38,074 nucleotides of DNA from Candidatus Zambryskibacteria bacterium RIFOXYC1_FULL_39_10. Its GTDB lineage: Bacteria; Patescibacteriota; Minisyncoccia; Phycocordibacterales; WO2-35-19. The notes below the pieces were generated by a model. That model searched no databases. It saw only the letters and a program-made list of their open reading frames with translations, and had not been told where the DNA came from. Positions 5,757 through 12,626 of this stretch are shown here, one piece after another. The stretch is taken from contig MHWW01000005.1 in NCBI GenBank assembly GCA_001824275.1, positions 31,174 through 69,247 on the forward strand. The letters run 5' to 3'. Position 1 is the stretch's first letter; the number at the start of each line of letters is the position of its first letter. Position numbers and translations under genes: made by a program.

Positions 5757-7997
5757 TTATTTAGCTACTGCAACGGCCTCATCAAACGCGATGGAGAGGA
5801 GGCGAGAGACGCCGTCGCGGCCCATTGTGATGCCATAGATGACACCAGCGCGGGACATTGTTTCGCGGTTGTGAGTGATGAGGATAAGCTGGGAGACTTT
5901 TGAAAGATTTTCAATCATATCTCCATATTTTTTGGAATTAGCTTCATCGAGTGCGGCATCGGTCTCATCAAGAATAATAAATGGTGGTGGATTAACTTGA
6001 GAAATGGCAAAAAGAAGAGCAATTGAAGTGAGCGCTCTCTCCCCGCCCGAAAGCATATCTAACCCTCGGATGTTTTTTCTTGGCAATGATACTGTTATTT
6101 CAATTCCATCTTCTGGTTCTTTTTCTTCCGGCATTTCTCCAATCTCATCCTCGGGTAAATTTTTAATTTTTAATTTAAAATTTTTAATTAATTTTAATTG
6201 CGCATTACCTCCACCAAACATAAGTACAAAAAATTCATGAAATGTTTTGTTTATTTTCTCTATTCCCTGCTTAAATTCAATATCTAGTTTTTCAAGTAAC
6301 TCATTTATTAGTATTTCAAGAGATTCAGCCGATTTTTTTAAATCCTCTAATTCTTTTTGTAAAAATTCATCCCTCTCTACCGTCTCTCTATACTCCTTGG
6401 TCATTTCAGCACCACCTGCCCCACCAAGCTCCTCTAATCTTATTTTCATTTTTTCGAGCTCCCTTCGGAGTTCGTCCCGCGTAGCTTCAGCGAAGTGGAA
6501 TCCTTCATCCAAAACATCATTTTCAAACCCAATAATTGCAGTACCCAAAAGCACTCCCCCCTCTTGAATTTCCCTTTTCCAATCATCCTCTTCAATCGAG
6601 AGTCGATGCATTTTTTCATTCAAAATATCAAATTTTGATTGAGCTTCACTTCGCTCAGATGACACTCTGAATATATTTTTTTCTGCCTCGCGACTCGAAT
6701 CTTTTTCCTTTTCGACAGAATCCTTTATCTTTTGATACTCAAAATTTAGTTTATTTAAGGTATTATCAGTTGACCCAATTTTCTCTTCAACTTCTTTTCT
6801 TTGATTTTCTAGTTTTTGATTGATTGAAATAAGCTCATCCAAATTATTATGGGCAGTGCTTGCCTTGTGTTTCGATATAAATTCTCTGATCTTCTCAATA
6901 ATTTTAGATACTTCAGTATAGATTGACAATTCTGACTCTAAATTTTCAAGTTCCTTGAGGGGAATAGTCTTATTTTCTTCAGATCTTTGATCAAATCTAA
7001 TCTTCTCTATAATCCTTTGGTTGGCATTTATTTCGCCTTCAATTTTTCCAGCCTCCCTATAAAGCCTGTCCTTCTCTTCTCGTTCATTTTTTATTTTATT
7101 TTCAATTTCAATAATTTCCTGACTTTTTTCATCTTTTTTAGATGATTTGCTCAAAATCTCTTTGGCCTCCTCCATTTCTTTTTCCAGTCTCTCAAGTTTT
7201 TCTTTTAAGGGTTTTTGTTCTGACTCAATTTGACTCCTTTCACTTTCTAAATAAACTTTCTCCCTTTTTAAATATTCTCTATAAAATGAGACTAACTTAG
7301 TTCGCAATTCCTCAGCTTTCTCAACCTTCTCAACCTGTTTTTTTAAAAATTTTATGTGCGGAGCGATTTCGCACCTCAGTGATTCAACCTGTTTAATATT
7401 TTCTTCTGTTTTTGAAAGTTTTCTTTCGCTTTCTTCGCGTTTGTATTGATAAATTTTAAGACCCAGTGCATCTTCTATCATTTCCTTTCTCTCCTTTGTA
7501 TTTGCTGACAAAATACGATCAGCTTCGCCTTGGGAAATAATATGATGGCCAGAAGCGCCAATATGAGCCTGAGCCAAAAGTTCGATTACATCCTTTAGTC
7601 TTACAGTTGAACCATTTAAATAATACTCATTACTACCGTCACGATTGACTGTTCTTTCTATAATTACTTCTTCAAAATCACCTCCAGACTTGGCTTCTTT
7701 TTTAACAGAAGTGCTCTGAAGGGCAGAAAAAAAATTATTTGTGTTATCAAGCACAATTTTAACGTTTGCTCGATTTGATTTTGAAACATCAGTTGAACCG
7801 TTCCAAATCATATCCTCACCACGTTTGCCTCGCATTGATTTCATTGATTGTTCGCCCAAAACAAACCGAAAAGATTCGGCAACATTTGATTTGCCGCTAC
7901 CGTTTGGTCCGACAATTGCTGTTATTTGAGATTTAAAATTAAGCTCTGTCTTTTTTGCAAAACTTTTAAAACCAGAAACTTCCAAACTCTTAAGCAT
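5757..7997 (-). CDS. smc: Short SMC-like chromosome segregation ATPase without evident hinge
   Basis: This is a 746-residue ABC-type ATPase of the SMC family. Walker A GPNGSGKS is at 30-37, a glutamine-containing SQGEAD near 155, signature LSGGE at 649-653 and Walker B FIILDE at 673-678. The head sequences match chromosomal SMC (IWNGSTDVSKS, LSGGERALTSIALLFA, THNRETMSRA). Coiled coil runs from about 170 to 580. Canonical bacterial SMC is about 1,100-1,200 residues with a 120-150-residue hinge. Here the middle holds only short breaks near 345-390 and 470-500, so a normal hinge appears absent. No CxxC zinc hook is present, arguing against Rad50/SbcC. It lies downstream of rnc on the same strand. 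The last 40 codons are strikingly GC-rich. Confidence 0.88.
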   Translation of the reverse strand: MLKSLEVSGFKSFAKKTELNFKSQITAIVGPNGSGKSNVAESFRFVLGEQSMKSMRGKRGEDMIWNGSTDVSKSNRANVKIVLDNTNNFFSALQSTSVKKEAKSGGDFEEVIIERTVNRDGSNEYYLNGSTVRLKDVIELLAQAHIGASGHHIISQGEADRILSANTKERKEMIEDALGLKIYQYKREESERKLSKTEENIKQVESLRCEIAPHIKFLKKQVEKVEKAEELRTKLVSFYREYLKREKVYLESERSQIESEQKPLKEKLERLEKEMEEAKEILSKSSKKDEKSQEIIEIENKIKNEREEKDRLYREAGKIEGEINANQRIIEKIRFDQRSEENKTIPLKELENLESELSIYTEVSKIIEKIREFISKHKASTAHNNLDELISINQKLENQRKEVEEKIGSTDNTLNKLNFEYQKIKDSVEKEKDSSREAEKNIFRVSSERSEAQSKFDILNEKMHRLSIEEDDWKREIQEGGVLLGTAIIGFENDVLDEGFHFAEATRDELRRELEKMKIRLEELGGAGGAEMTKEYRETVERDEFLQKELEDLKKSAESLEILINELLEKLDIEFKQGIEKINKTFHEFFVLMFGGGNAQLKLIKNFKLKIKNLPEDEIGEMPEEKEPEDGIEITVSLPRKNIRGLDMLSGGERALTSIALLFAISQVNPPPFIILDETDAALDEANSKKYGDMIENLSKVSQLILITHNRETMSRAGVIYGITMGRDGVSRLLSIAFDEAVAVAK

Positions 7998-8019
7998 GCA
8001 GATATTTTATCACAAAAAT

Positions 8020-8712
8020 TTAATCCCAGCCTTTTTCCTTGAGAGCGTTGCGGGCGGCGGATTGTTCGGCGTCTTGTTTTGAATCACCCTCGCCTTCGGA
8101 GATCATCTCATCATTTAAAAATACTCCAACCGTGAATTTTTTATCATGATCAGGGCCAATTTCCTTTAAGGTTTTATAAGCAGGAGTAACACCGACAATA
8201 TCCTGAGATTTTTCTTGAAATTTACTTTTAGAGTCTACCCAAAGTTCATCCTTTACTATTTGTTCGGTCATCGGAGTAATATATTTCAAAATAAATTCTT
8301 TAGCTTTTTCATAACCTAGATCCATATATATTGCGCCAATAATTGCTTCTAGAGCGTTTGCTAAAATATATTGTCGAGCTCTTCCAACGTCTTTAGCTTC
8401 ACCACGAGAAAGAAGCATGTAGTCATTAACTTCAATTCTTCTAGCCACCTCGGCACAAGTCTGTGCGTTGACTAGTGCACTACGTATAGAAGTTAAATCC
8501 CCTTCATTTTTTTCAGGATATTCATTATATAAATAATCAGTAATCACAAGTTCAAGCACCGCGTCTCCAAGAAACTCCAATCGCTCATTATGTCCTCCTT
8601 TCAAATTTTTATTCTCGTTCAAAAAAGAGCGATGTGTCAACGCTTGTTTGAGTAAATTTGTGTCATTGAATTCAACTCCAATTATTTTTTCAAACTGATT
8701 TAAATCTTTCAT
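8020..8712 (-). CDS. rnc: Ribonuclease III
   Basis: This double-strand-specific endoribonuclease processes rRNA and mRNA. The catalytic signature ERLEFLGDAVLELV and the downstream acidic region (NALEAIIGAIYMDLG) are present, and a C-terminal dsRNA-binding domain ends in QSAARNALKEKGWD. Length (230 aa) is normal. I place the start at the ATG at 8712 (MKDLNQF); an in-frame ATG six codons upstream lies in a conserved leader element shared with the gene at 32394-33791. It sits between the nusB-Nudix fusion and smc, probably as one operon. Its last codons contain a 17-nt match to the palindromic element found in rnr and dnaE. Confidence 0.95.
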   Translation of the reverse strand: MKDLNQFEKIIGVEFNDTNLLKQALTHRSFLNENKNLKGGHNERLEFLGDAVLELVITDYLYNEYPEKNEGDLTSIRSALVNAQTCAEVARRIEVNDYMLLSRGEAKDVGRARQYILANALEAIIGAIYMDLGYEKAKEFILKYITPMTEQIVKDELWVDSKSKFQEKSQDIVGVTPAYKTLKEIGPDHDKKFTVGVFLNDEMISEGEGDSKQDAEQSAARNALKEKGWD

Positions 8713-8761
8713 GTGATTTTGCGAAATCATGCCGTGCGATACGTCCTTTGGAGCACGACCT
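8710..8761 (-). promoter_or_regulatory. Conserved structured leader element (copy at rnc)
   Basis: This 52-bp element matches 41 of 52 positions of the one at 33789-33840. On the minus-strand RNA it forms GTCGTGC/GCACGGC with the loop ending GGACGTATC, then a small TGATTT/AAATCA hairpin just before the start codon. It begins inside the TAG stop codon of the upstream gene. Differences between the two copies preserve pairing. Confidence 0.65.
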
Positions 8762-9641
8762 AGCTCTTTATTAATAAATTAATAGCTTTGGTTATGATTG
8801 GTAAAATATCGTCATAAAAATTCAAATCAAGAATTTCGGCCAATTTAAACCACTTTACATCATCCAATCCACCCTTATCTTCTTTGTTTTCCAATGTGAG
8901 TTCTTCAAAAGGCGCTTCAGCTAGAAAATAAACAACATGTTTTCTCAATTTTCCTCTCTCCGGATGAAATGTTTCGTAGGTGTTTTCGCCAAGTTTGTCT
9001 TTGATTTTTATAACTAGTCCCAATTCTTCTTTTGCTTCTCTTGCTATTCCATCTTCTTCAGTCTCATTTTTCTCTAATCTTCCCTTCGTTAGTGTCCAAT
9101 GACCAAAAACATCATGAACAAGTGCGACATAAACATCATTTTCGTGACGAGTGTAGACGACAGCCCCAACCAATGTTTCTTTAGTAATTGTTTTCTTATC
9201 CACACCCTTATCGTCTTTTCCGGGCTCACCCATTTCTTTATAAACAGCACCAAGGACACCGTTTATAAACTTACCACTTGTTTCTCCACCAAACTTTTTG
9301 GCGAGTTCAATAGCTTCATTGATAGCAACTTTTGGAGGGACTTGTTCACGATTCGCAAACAACAGTTCATAAAGACCGATACGTAAAATATTTCGGTCCA
9401 TGATACTTATTTTTTCGATTGGCCATTCTGGAGCTGCTTTAACAATAATATTATCAAGATCTTTACACTTATTTATGACTCCATCTAAAAGGGACTTCAT
9501 AAAATGATTATGCTCTGCTCCAGGTGCGAATTCAGTAGCATCTCTTTTCAAGATGTCATCAGGGTTTAATTTTTGGTCACTAAAATCCCACTCGTATAGA
9601 GTTTGGAGGACGGTTGATCTTGCAAGGTGCCGATTAGCCAT
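8760..9641 (-). CDS. nusB: NusB-Nudix hydrolase fusion
   Basis: Residues 1 to about 137 are NusB, the rRNA antitermination factor that binds boxA RNA with S10 (RSTVLQTLYEWDF, MDRNILRIGLYEL, NEAIELAKKFGG). After a charged linker (about 138-153), residues 154-293 form a Nudix domain. Its Nudix box at 187-209 has the required spacing (GRLEKNE, then REAKEELGL), as in Ap4A/NTP hydrolases. Length, 293 aa, equals a normal NusB plus a normal Nudix domain, with no stop between them. The gene lies between rpmF and rnc. The substrate of the Nudix half is unknown; an RNA-linked or nucleotide-clearing role is only inference. Confidence 0.93.
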   Translation of the reverse strand: MANRHLARSTVLQTLYEWDFSDQKLNPDDILKRDATEFAPGAEHNHFMKSLLDGVINKCKDLDNIIVKAAPEWPIEKISIMDRNILRIGLYELLFANREQVPPKVAINEAIELAKKFGGETSGKFINGVLGAVYKEMGEPGKDDKGVDKKTITKETLVGAVVYTRHENDVYVALVHDVFGHWTLTKGRLEKNETEEDGIAREAKEELGLVIKIKDKLGENTYETFHPERGKLRKHVVYFLAEAPFEELTLENKEDKGGLDDVKWFKLAEILDLNFYDDILPIITKAINLLIKS

Positions 9642-9775
9642 AATGTATAATTAACCTAATTATACTAATTAACCTAAATAATTACCAATGCCTAAATCCT
9701 AATTTGGGGATTTGATTATTGGTGCTTGTTTAGAATAATTAGAGTACTTAGAACAATTAGAATAATTTGCTTAAT
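9642..9775 (-). other. AT-rich intergenic region with a hairpin between rpmF and nusB
   Basis: Stems ACCAAT/ATTGGT (9684-9689, 9718-9723) and AAATCC/GGATTT (9694-9699, 9708-9713) form a hairpin. It is flanked by degenerate repeats of TTAACCTAATTA-like and ATTAGAATAATT-like sequence. It may be a weak terminator or leader; I see no gene. Confidence 0.5.
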
Positions 9776-10006
9776 TTATTTCCCCGCTTGCTGCGCCTTT
9801 TCTTTCGCTTTCTTTTCTCTTTTGGCAATTTTAGAGTGCACATCTAAAACTTGTCTGCCCTTATATTTGCCACAAACCATACATGCTGAATGAGGCGCCT
9901 TTGGACTGCCGCATTCCTTGCACAAGGTAAGTGAAGGCGCCACCAAAGCATGGTGACTTCTTGTGTTACCCGTTTGGCTACGGTTATGTCTCATTCGTAC
10001 TACCAT
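9776..10006 (-). CDS. rpmF: Large ribosomal subunit protein bL32
   Basis: A basic 76-residue protein with two CxxC zinc pairs (CKECG and CMVCG) and the bL32 pattern RHNRSQTGNTRSHHAL, typical of Patescibacteria. It joins the 50S subunit near the peptidyl-transferase exit region. The start at 10006 follows a TAATAT -10-like box by 6 nt with no SD, so the mRNA may be leaderless; an internal ATG at 9994 is the alternative. The C-terminus is a lysine-rich tail. It is first of the rpmF, nusB-Nudix, rnc, smc series. Confidence 0.93.
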   Translation of the reverse strand: MVVRMRHNRSQTGNTRSHHALVAPSLTLCKECGSPKAPHSACMVCGKYKGRQVLDVHSKIAKREKKAKEKAQQAGK

Positions 10007-10047
10007 GTTTGTATATTAATATATTTCGCAAAATAAGGCAAGAAAAT

Positions 10048-10077
10048 GGGGGCAAGTATCATTTGATGCTAGCCCCC
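10048..10077 (-). terminator. Terminator overlapping the end of the 382-aa gene
   Basis: GGGGGC/GCCCCC arms (10072-10077, 10048-10053) are followed on the minus strand by ATTTTCTT. The last codons and the TAG stop of the gene lie in the 5' arm and loop. Confidence 0.7.
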
Positions 10078-11217
10078 TAATATTGCCCCATAAAAATCAA
10101 CAGGAATGAATACTTGTTGATTTTTGAGAAGGCGCGCAATTTTGCGGATATGGTCGTTATTAGATTCGTGAGTCCGGAGTTGCAATATTGGTGTTTCAAA
10201 ACCAGGAATCTCATTGAAGATGAGGCCAGTTATGAGCCGCCATTTACAATCTCTTTCCTCGTCCTCCGACAAGTCCCATCTGTATTTTCGTGTGCGTAGA
10301 GCTTCAATGTTGAGAATACGCCGTGCCAGCATTTCGCCAGTCATATGGTGCAATCCAAAACGGTGATTAATGAGCGTCTCTAACGTAATCGGATCAATGG
10401 CATAACCATTAACTTTACTACCACAGTTGACTCGGGTTACGTAGACACCACCGCCCTCGGCTGGCTCTCTACCCCATGCTCTTAAAATTGTGTCGGCAAA
10501 ACACTTGCGTTCCTCTGGTGTCATTTTCTGTATCCTCCGCAATTCCTGCCGATAGACAGAAGGCTTGGAAGGAATGAAAACTCGTTCGTCTTCTTCAAGA
10601 GTGTCGTCAAACTCCTCTTTCAGAAAAATGGTCGGCAATAACCCGATACGCAGAGCTTCGGCGACAATTGAGTGGTTGAAATCTGGTGTTCCAAACATTC
10701 TCTCATCGTCCTCTTGAAGATAATGCTTGGTGTAAGCATTTTCCAGTTGGGACAAAAGAAGGTTTCTTTCTTCTTCCGTTCCAACTCCGAGAATGGTGGT
10801 CGGCGGTTTCCACTTCAACGCGAGTAATTTGATAAACTCAATCAGCTCTGCGTCCGTGTGGTAAAAAGTGTAAACTTTGTCATCGGAACGTTCCTTGAAC
10901 TGTTCCCCAAATCCGCCTGGGAAAACCACAATCGGCATTTCTGCCGAGAGTTCCTTGCGGACTTGAGAGATGACTCTCTCGTGTTCGTTTGAGTATTCTT
11001 GCTGACACACCATCACCAGAATAATCTGGCTGGCCTGCGAGTATTTCTTTAACCTCGGAAGGTCTTCTCGAAAATACCAATCGTAATCGTAGAGGAGAAC
11101 CTCATAACCACACCGCTCTCTCAAGAAATAATAGAGAGCGTCTCGTTCTGGGTTGTCGTCGCCATCATAGCCTTTACTTTTTTGCTCCACATAAGCAATC
11201 ACAGGTCTTATTTCCAT
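10069..11217 (-). CDS. Accessory protein of unknown function (382 aa)
   Basis: I do not recognise this family. The first 130 residues alternate hydrophobic strands and helices (VIAYVEQ, QIILVMVCQQE, MPIVVFPGGFGEQF), compatible with a Rossmann- or flavodoxin-like fold. The rest is charged and mostly helical with no transmembrane segments. Signals are canonical: promoter TTGATT-17 bp-TAGTAT, a full AAAGGAGGTG SD, and a terminator that overlaps the stop. Codon choice is richer in G+C than in rpmF or rnhB on either side. It belongs to the cassette-like class. Confidence 0.75.
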   Translation of the reverse strand: MEIRPVIAYVEQKSKGYDGDDNPERDALYYFLRERCGYEVLLYDYDWYFREDLPRLKKYSQASQIILVMVCQQEYSNEHERVISQVRKELSAEMPIVVFPGGFGEQFKERSDDKVYTFYHTDAELIEFIKLLALKWKPPTTILGVGTEEERNLLLSQLENAYTKHYLQEDDERMFGTPDFNHSIVAEALRIGLLPTIFLKEEFDDTLEEDERVFIPSKPSVYRQELRRIQKMTPEERKCFADTILRAWGREPAEGGGVYVTRVNCGSKVNGYAIDPITLETLINHRFGLHHMTGEMLARRILNIEALRTRKYRWDLSEDEERDCKWRLITGLIFNEIPGFETPILQLRTHESNNDHIRKIARLLKNQQVFIPVDFYGAILGG

Positions 11218-11258
11218 AATAGCACCTCCTTTCTATGTATATGAACATCTGGTTGAAA

Positions 11259-11287
11259 ATACTATAACAATATATTTATAAAATCAA
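11259..11287 (-). promoter_or_regulatory. Promoter of the 382-aa gene
   Basis: TTGATT (11282-11287), 17 bp, TAGTAT (11259-11264) on the minus strand. The leader of about 35 nt carries the AAAGGAGGTG SD. Confidence 0.55.
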
Positions 11288-11310
11288 TTTTTTGAAATAT
11301 GCAAATTAAA

Positions 11311-11345
11311 AGCGGTAGCCACATCTTGGGGAGATGGCTACCGCT
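11311..11345 (-). terminator. Terminator of the two-gene small operon
   Basis: Perfect AGCGGTAGC/GCTACCGCT arms with a CATCT/AGATG inner stem, followed on the minus strand by TTTTAATTT. Confidence 0.85.
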
Positions 11346-11360
11346 ATGAGCGAACAGTGT

Positions 11361-11570
11361 CTAGTCAAAACGGAAATTCCACACTTCGGGAGAAATCTTT
11401 TTAGCCTCCTCCAAGCGAGCAATTTCCTTATTAAGCTCGGGAAGTGCTTTTTTTAGAAATTTCTCTGCTTCCTTTGTGGTCATTGCACGGATTTTGAGGT
11501 GTTTCTCTGCCGCCCGTATCGTGACAGCACGCTTTCCTCTTGGTTTCTTCTTGCTTGGCATTTTGAGCAT
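11361..11570 (-). CDS. Small basic accessory protein (69 aa)
   Basis: The family is not recognised. The 69-residue protein has a strongly basic N-terminus (MPSKKKPRGKRAVTIR) and a helical, lysine/glutamate-rich body (TTKEAEKFLKKALPELNKEIARLEEAKK), so nucleic-acid binding is possible but unproven. The SD (AGGAG) overlaps the TAG stop of the 56-aa gene upstream, which indicates translational coupling. A strong terminator follows. An alternative ATG lies three codons in, but SD spacing (7 nt) favours the first. Confidence 0.7.
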   Translation of the reverse strand: MLKMPSKKKPRGKRAVTIRAAEKHLKIRAMTTKEAEKFLKKALPELNKEIARLEEAKKISPEVWNFRFD

Positions 11571-11580
11571 TACACAACTC

Positions 11581-11751
11581 CTAAATCGTGATTCTTCCTT
11601 GCAAAGTTTCTGTCAATGGTCTGCTGTCCATGAGGGATTCTACCATTTCCCACATTGGGATAATTTTCTTTTCGATATTTTTGCAATCAATATCGCTCCA
11701 TCTCATATTGTTACAAGGAACCCCTTGTGACGAATTCTCTTGGTTGTCCAT
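11581..11751 (-). CDS. Small accessory protein (56 aa), short gene
   Basis: This 56-codon frame begins MDNQENSSQG and ends LQGRITI. A GGAG SD lies 9 nt before the ATG, and the stop codon TAG is part of the SD of the next gene, so the two form a coupled operon. A TATAAT -10 box is at 11784-11789, overlapping the end of rnhB, with a poor -35. The middle contains KNIEKKIIPMWEMVESLM, a plausible amphipathic helix. Function is unknown. The frame, the SD and the coupling together make it a credible gene despite its length. Confidence 0.65.
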   Translation of the reverse strand: MDNQENSSQGVPCNNMRWSDIDCKNIEKKIIPMWEMVESLMDSRPLTETLQGRITI

Positions 11752-11784
11752 GTCTAAACACTCCTTTCACCATAGTAGAAGATA

Positions 11785-12393
11785 TTATAATTTTTTGCAA
11801 AAGGATTTGCGGTGGAGGTGGGAAAGGCCGTGCTTTTTGATGAGGAAATAGTGGAGTTTGGTACCATACCCCTTATGAATATCGAAGGCATAGTGAGGGT
11901 ATTTTAGGGCCAGACGGCACATCAGGCGGTCTCTTGTGACTTTGGCAACTATGGAGGCACAAGCAATGAAGACATCTTTTTCATCACCCTTTATAATTGT
12001 CTTTTGATTCGTATATTCTTTTGGTGCCTTTAGTGCTCCATCTAATTTTAAAATACAATGGCCGTCATTGTATTTTAAAGTGTGTTCTAATTTTTTTAGG
12101 CATGATGCAATTCCTTTTTTAATCGCAAAACTAATCCCATTTTTGTCTATTATTTTATTTGATGCGTGAGAGACTGAAAAATAAACTAGATCCTGCTTTT
12201 TTAAATTTATTAATTTTTTATAAATCTCTTCTCTTTTTTTAGGACTCAATTTTTTGGAATCTCGTAGTTTGTTATCAAAAATATTTTTAAGTAGCCACTT
12301 TTCCATCTTCTTTTCTGCCCCAAATATCCCCACAGTCACCGGGCCGGCCAATGGCCCTCTCCCTGCTTCGTCTATACCAACTACATATTTCAT
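11785..12393 (-). CDS. rnhB: Ribonuclease HII
   Basis: It removes RNA from RNA-DNA hybrids and excises misincorporated ribonucleotides. The protein (202 aa) starts MKYVVGIDEAGRGPLAGPV, containing the DEAGRG catalytic motif. Also visible are RDSKKLSPKKRE, FIACASIVAKVTRDRLM and HKGYGTKLHY, all typical of RNase HII. The open frame runs 65 codons further upstream, but that stretch is translated palindromic repeat, so the family N-terminus decides for 12393. It is divergent from dnaE across a repeat-filled intergenic region. Confidence 0.95.
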   Translation of the reverse strand: MKYVVGIDEAGRGPLAGPVTVGIFGAEKKMEKWLLKNIFDNKLRDSKKLSPKKREEIYKKLINLKKQDLVYFSVSHASNKIIDKNGISFAIKKGIASCLKKLEHTLKYNDGHCILKLDGALKAPKEYTNQKTIIKGDEKDVFIACASIVAKVTRDRLMCRLALKYPHYAFDIHKGYGTKLHYFLIKKHGLSHLHRKSFCKKL

Positions 12394-12409
12394 ATTTATA
12401 TTATAACTT

Positions 12410-12533
12410 ATAACCTCATCCCCAGCCCTTCCCCTAGATGCAGGGGAAGGGAGAAAGAAGGAACGAGAGAATTGTTGATGTATCAACTTTGGTTCCCCTC
12501 TCCTAAGGCTAGGAGAGGGGTAAGGGGTGAGGT
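12410..12533. repeat. Composite palindromic element between rnhB and dnaE
   Basis: Outer ends ATAACCTCATCCCC and GGGGTGAGG are inverted copies of each other. Inside are two hairpins: 12426-12451 (CCCTTCCCC/GGGGAAGGG) and 12495-12520 (CCCCTCTCCT/AGGAGAGGGG). The same architecture recurs at 35242-35431, with partial copies at 34541-34638 and 31745-31838. Another hairpin (12578-12617, CCCCG/CGGGG) lies just before dnaE. Confidence 0.85.
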
Positions 12534-12626
12534 CGAAATGACAGCAAATTTCTGCTAGTATCATTATATGAAATTCACCCCGAAGCAAAGCTCGCTACGC
12601 TCGCTTGCAACGGGGCATGCCCACCT

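Noticed and set aside
5757-7997. Rad50/SbcC or RecN instead of SMC
   Set aside because: No CxxC zinc hook, and the head motifs are specifically SMC-like.
12394-12588. N-terminal extension of RNase HII
   Set aside because: The extension is translated palindromic repeat; the family N-terminus begins at 12393.
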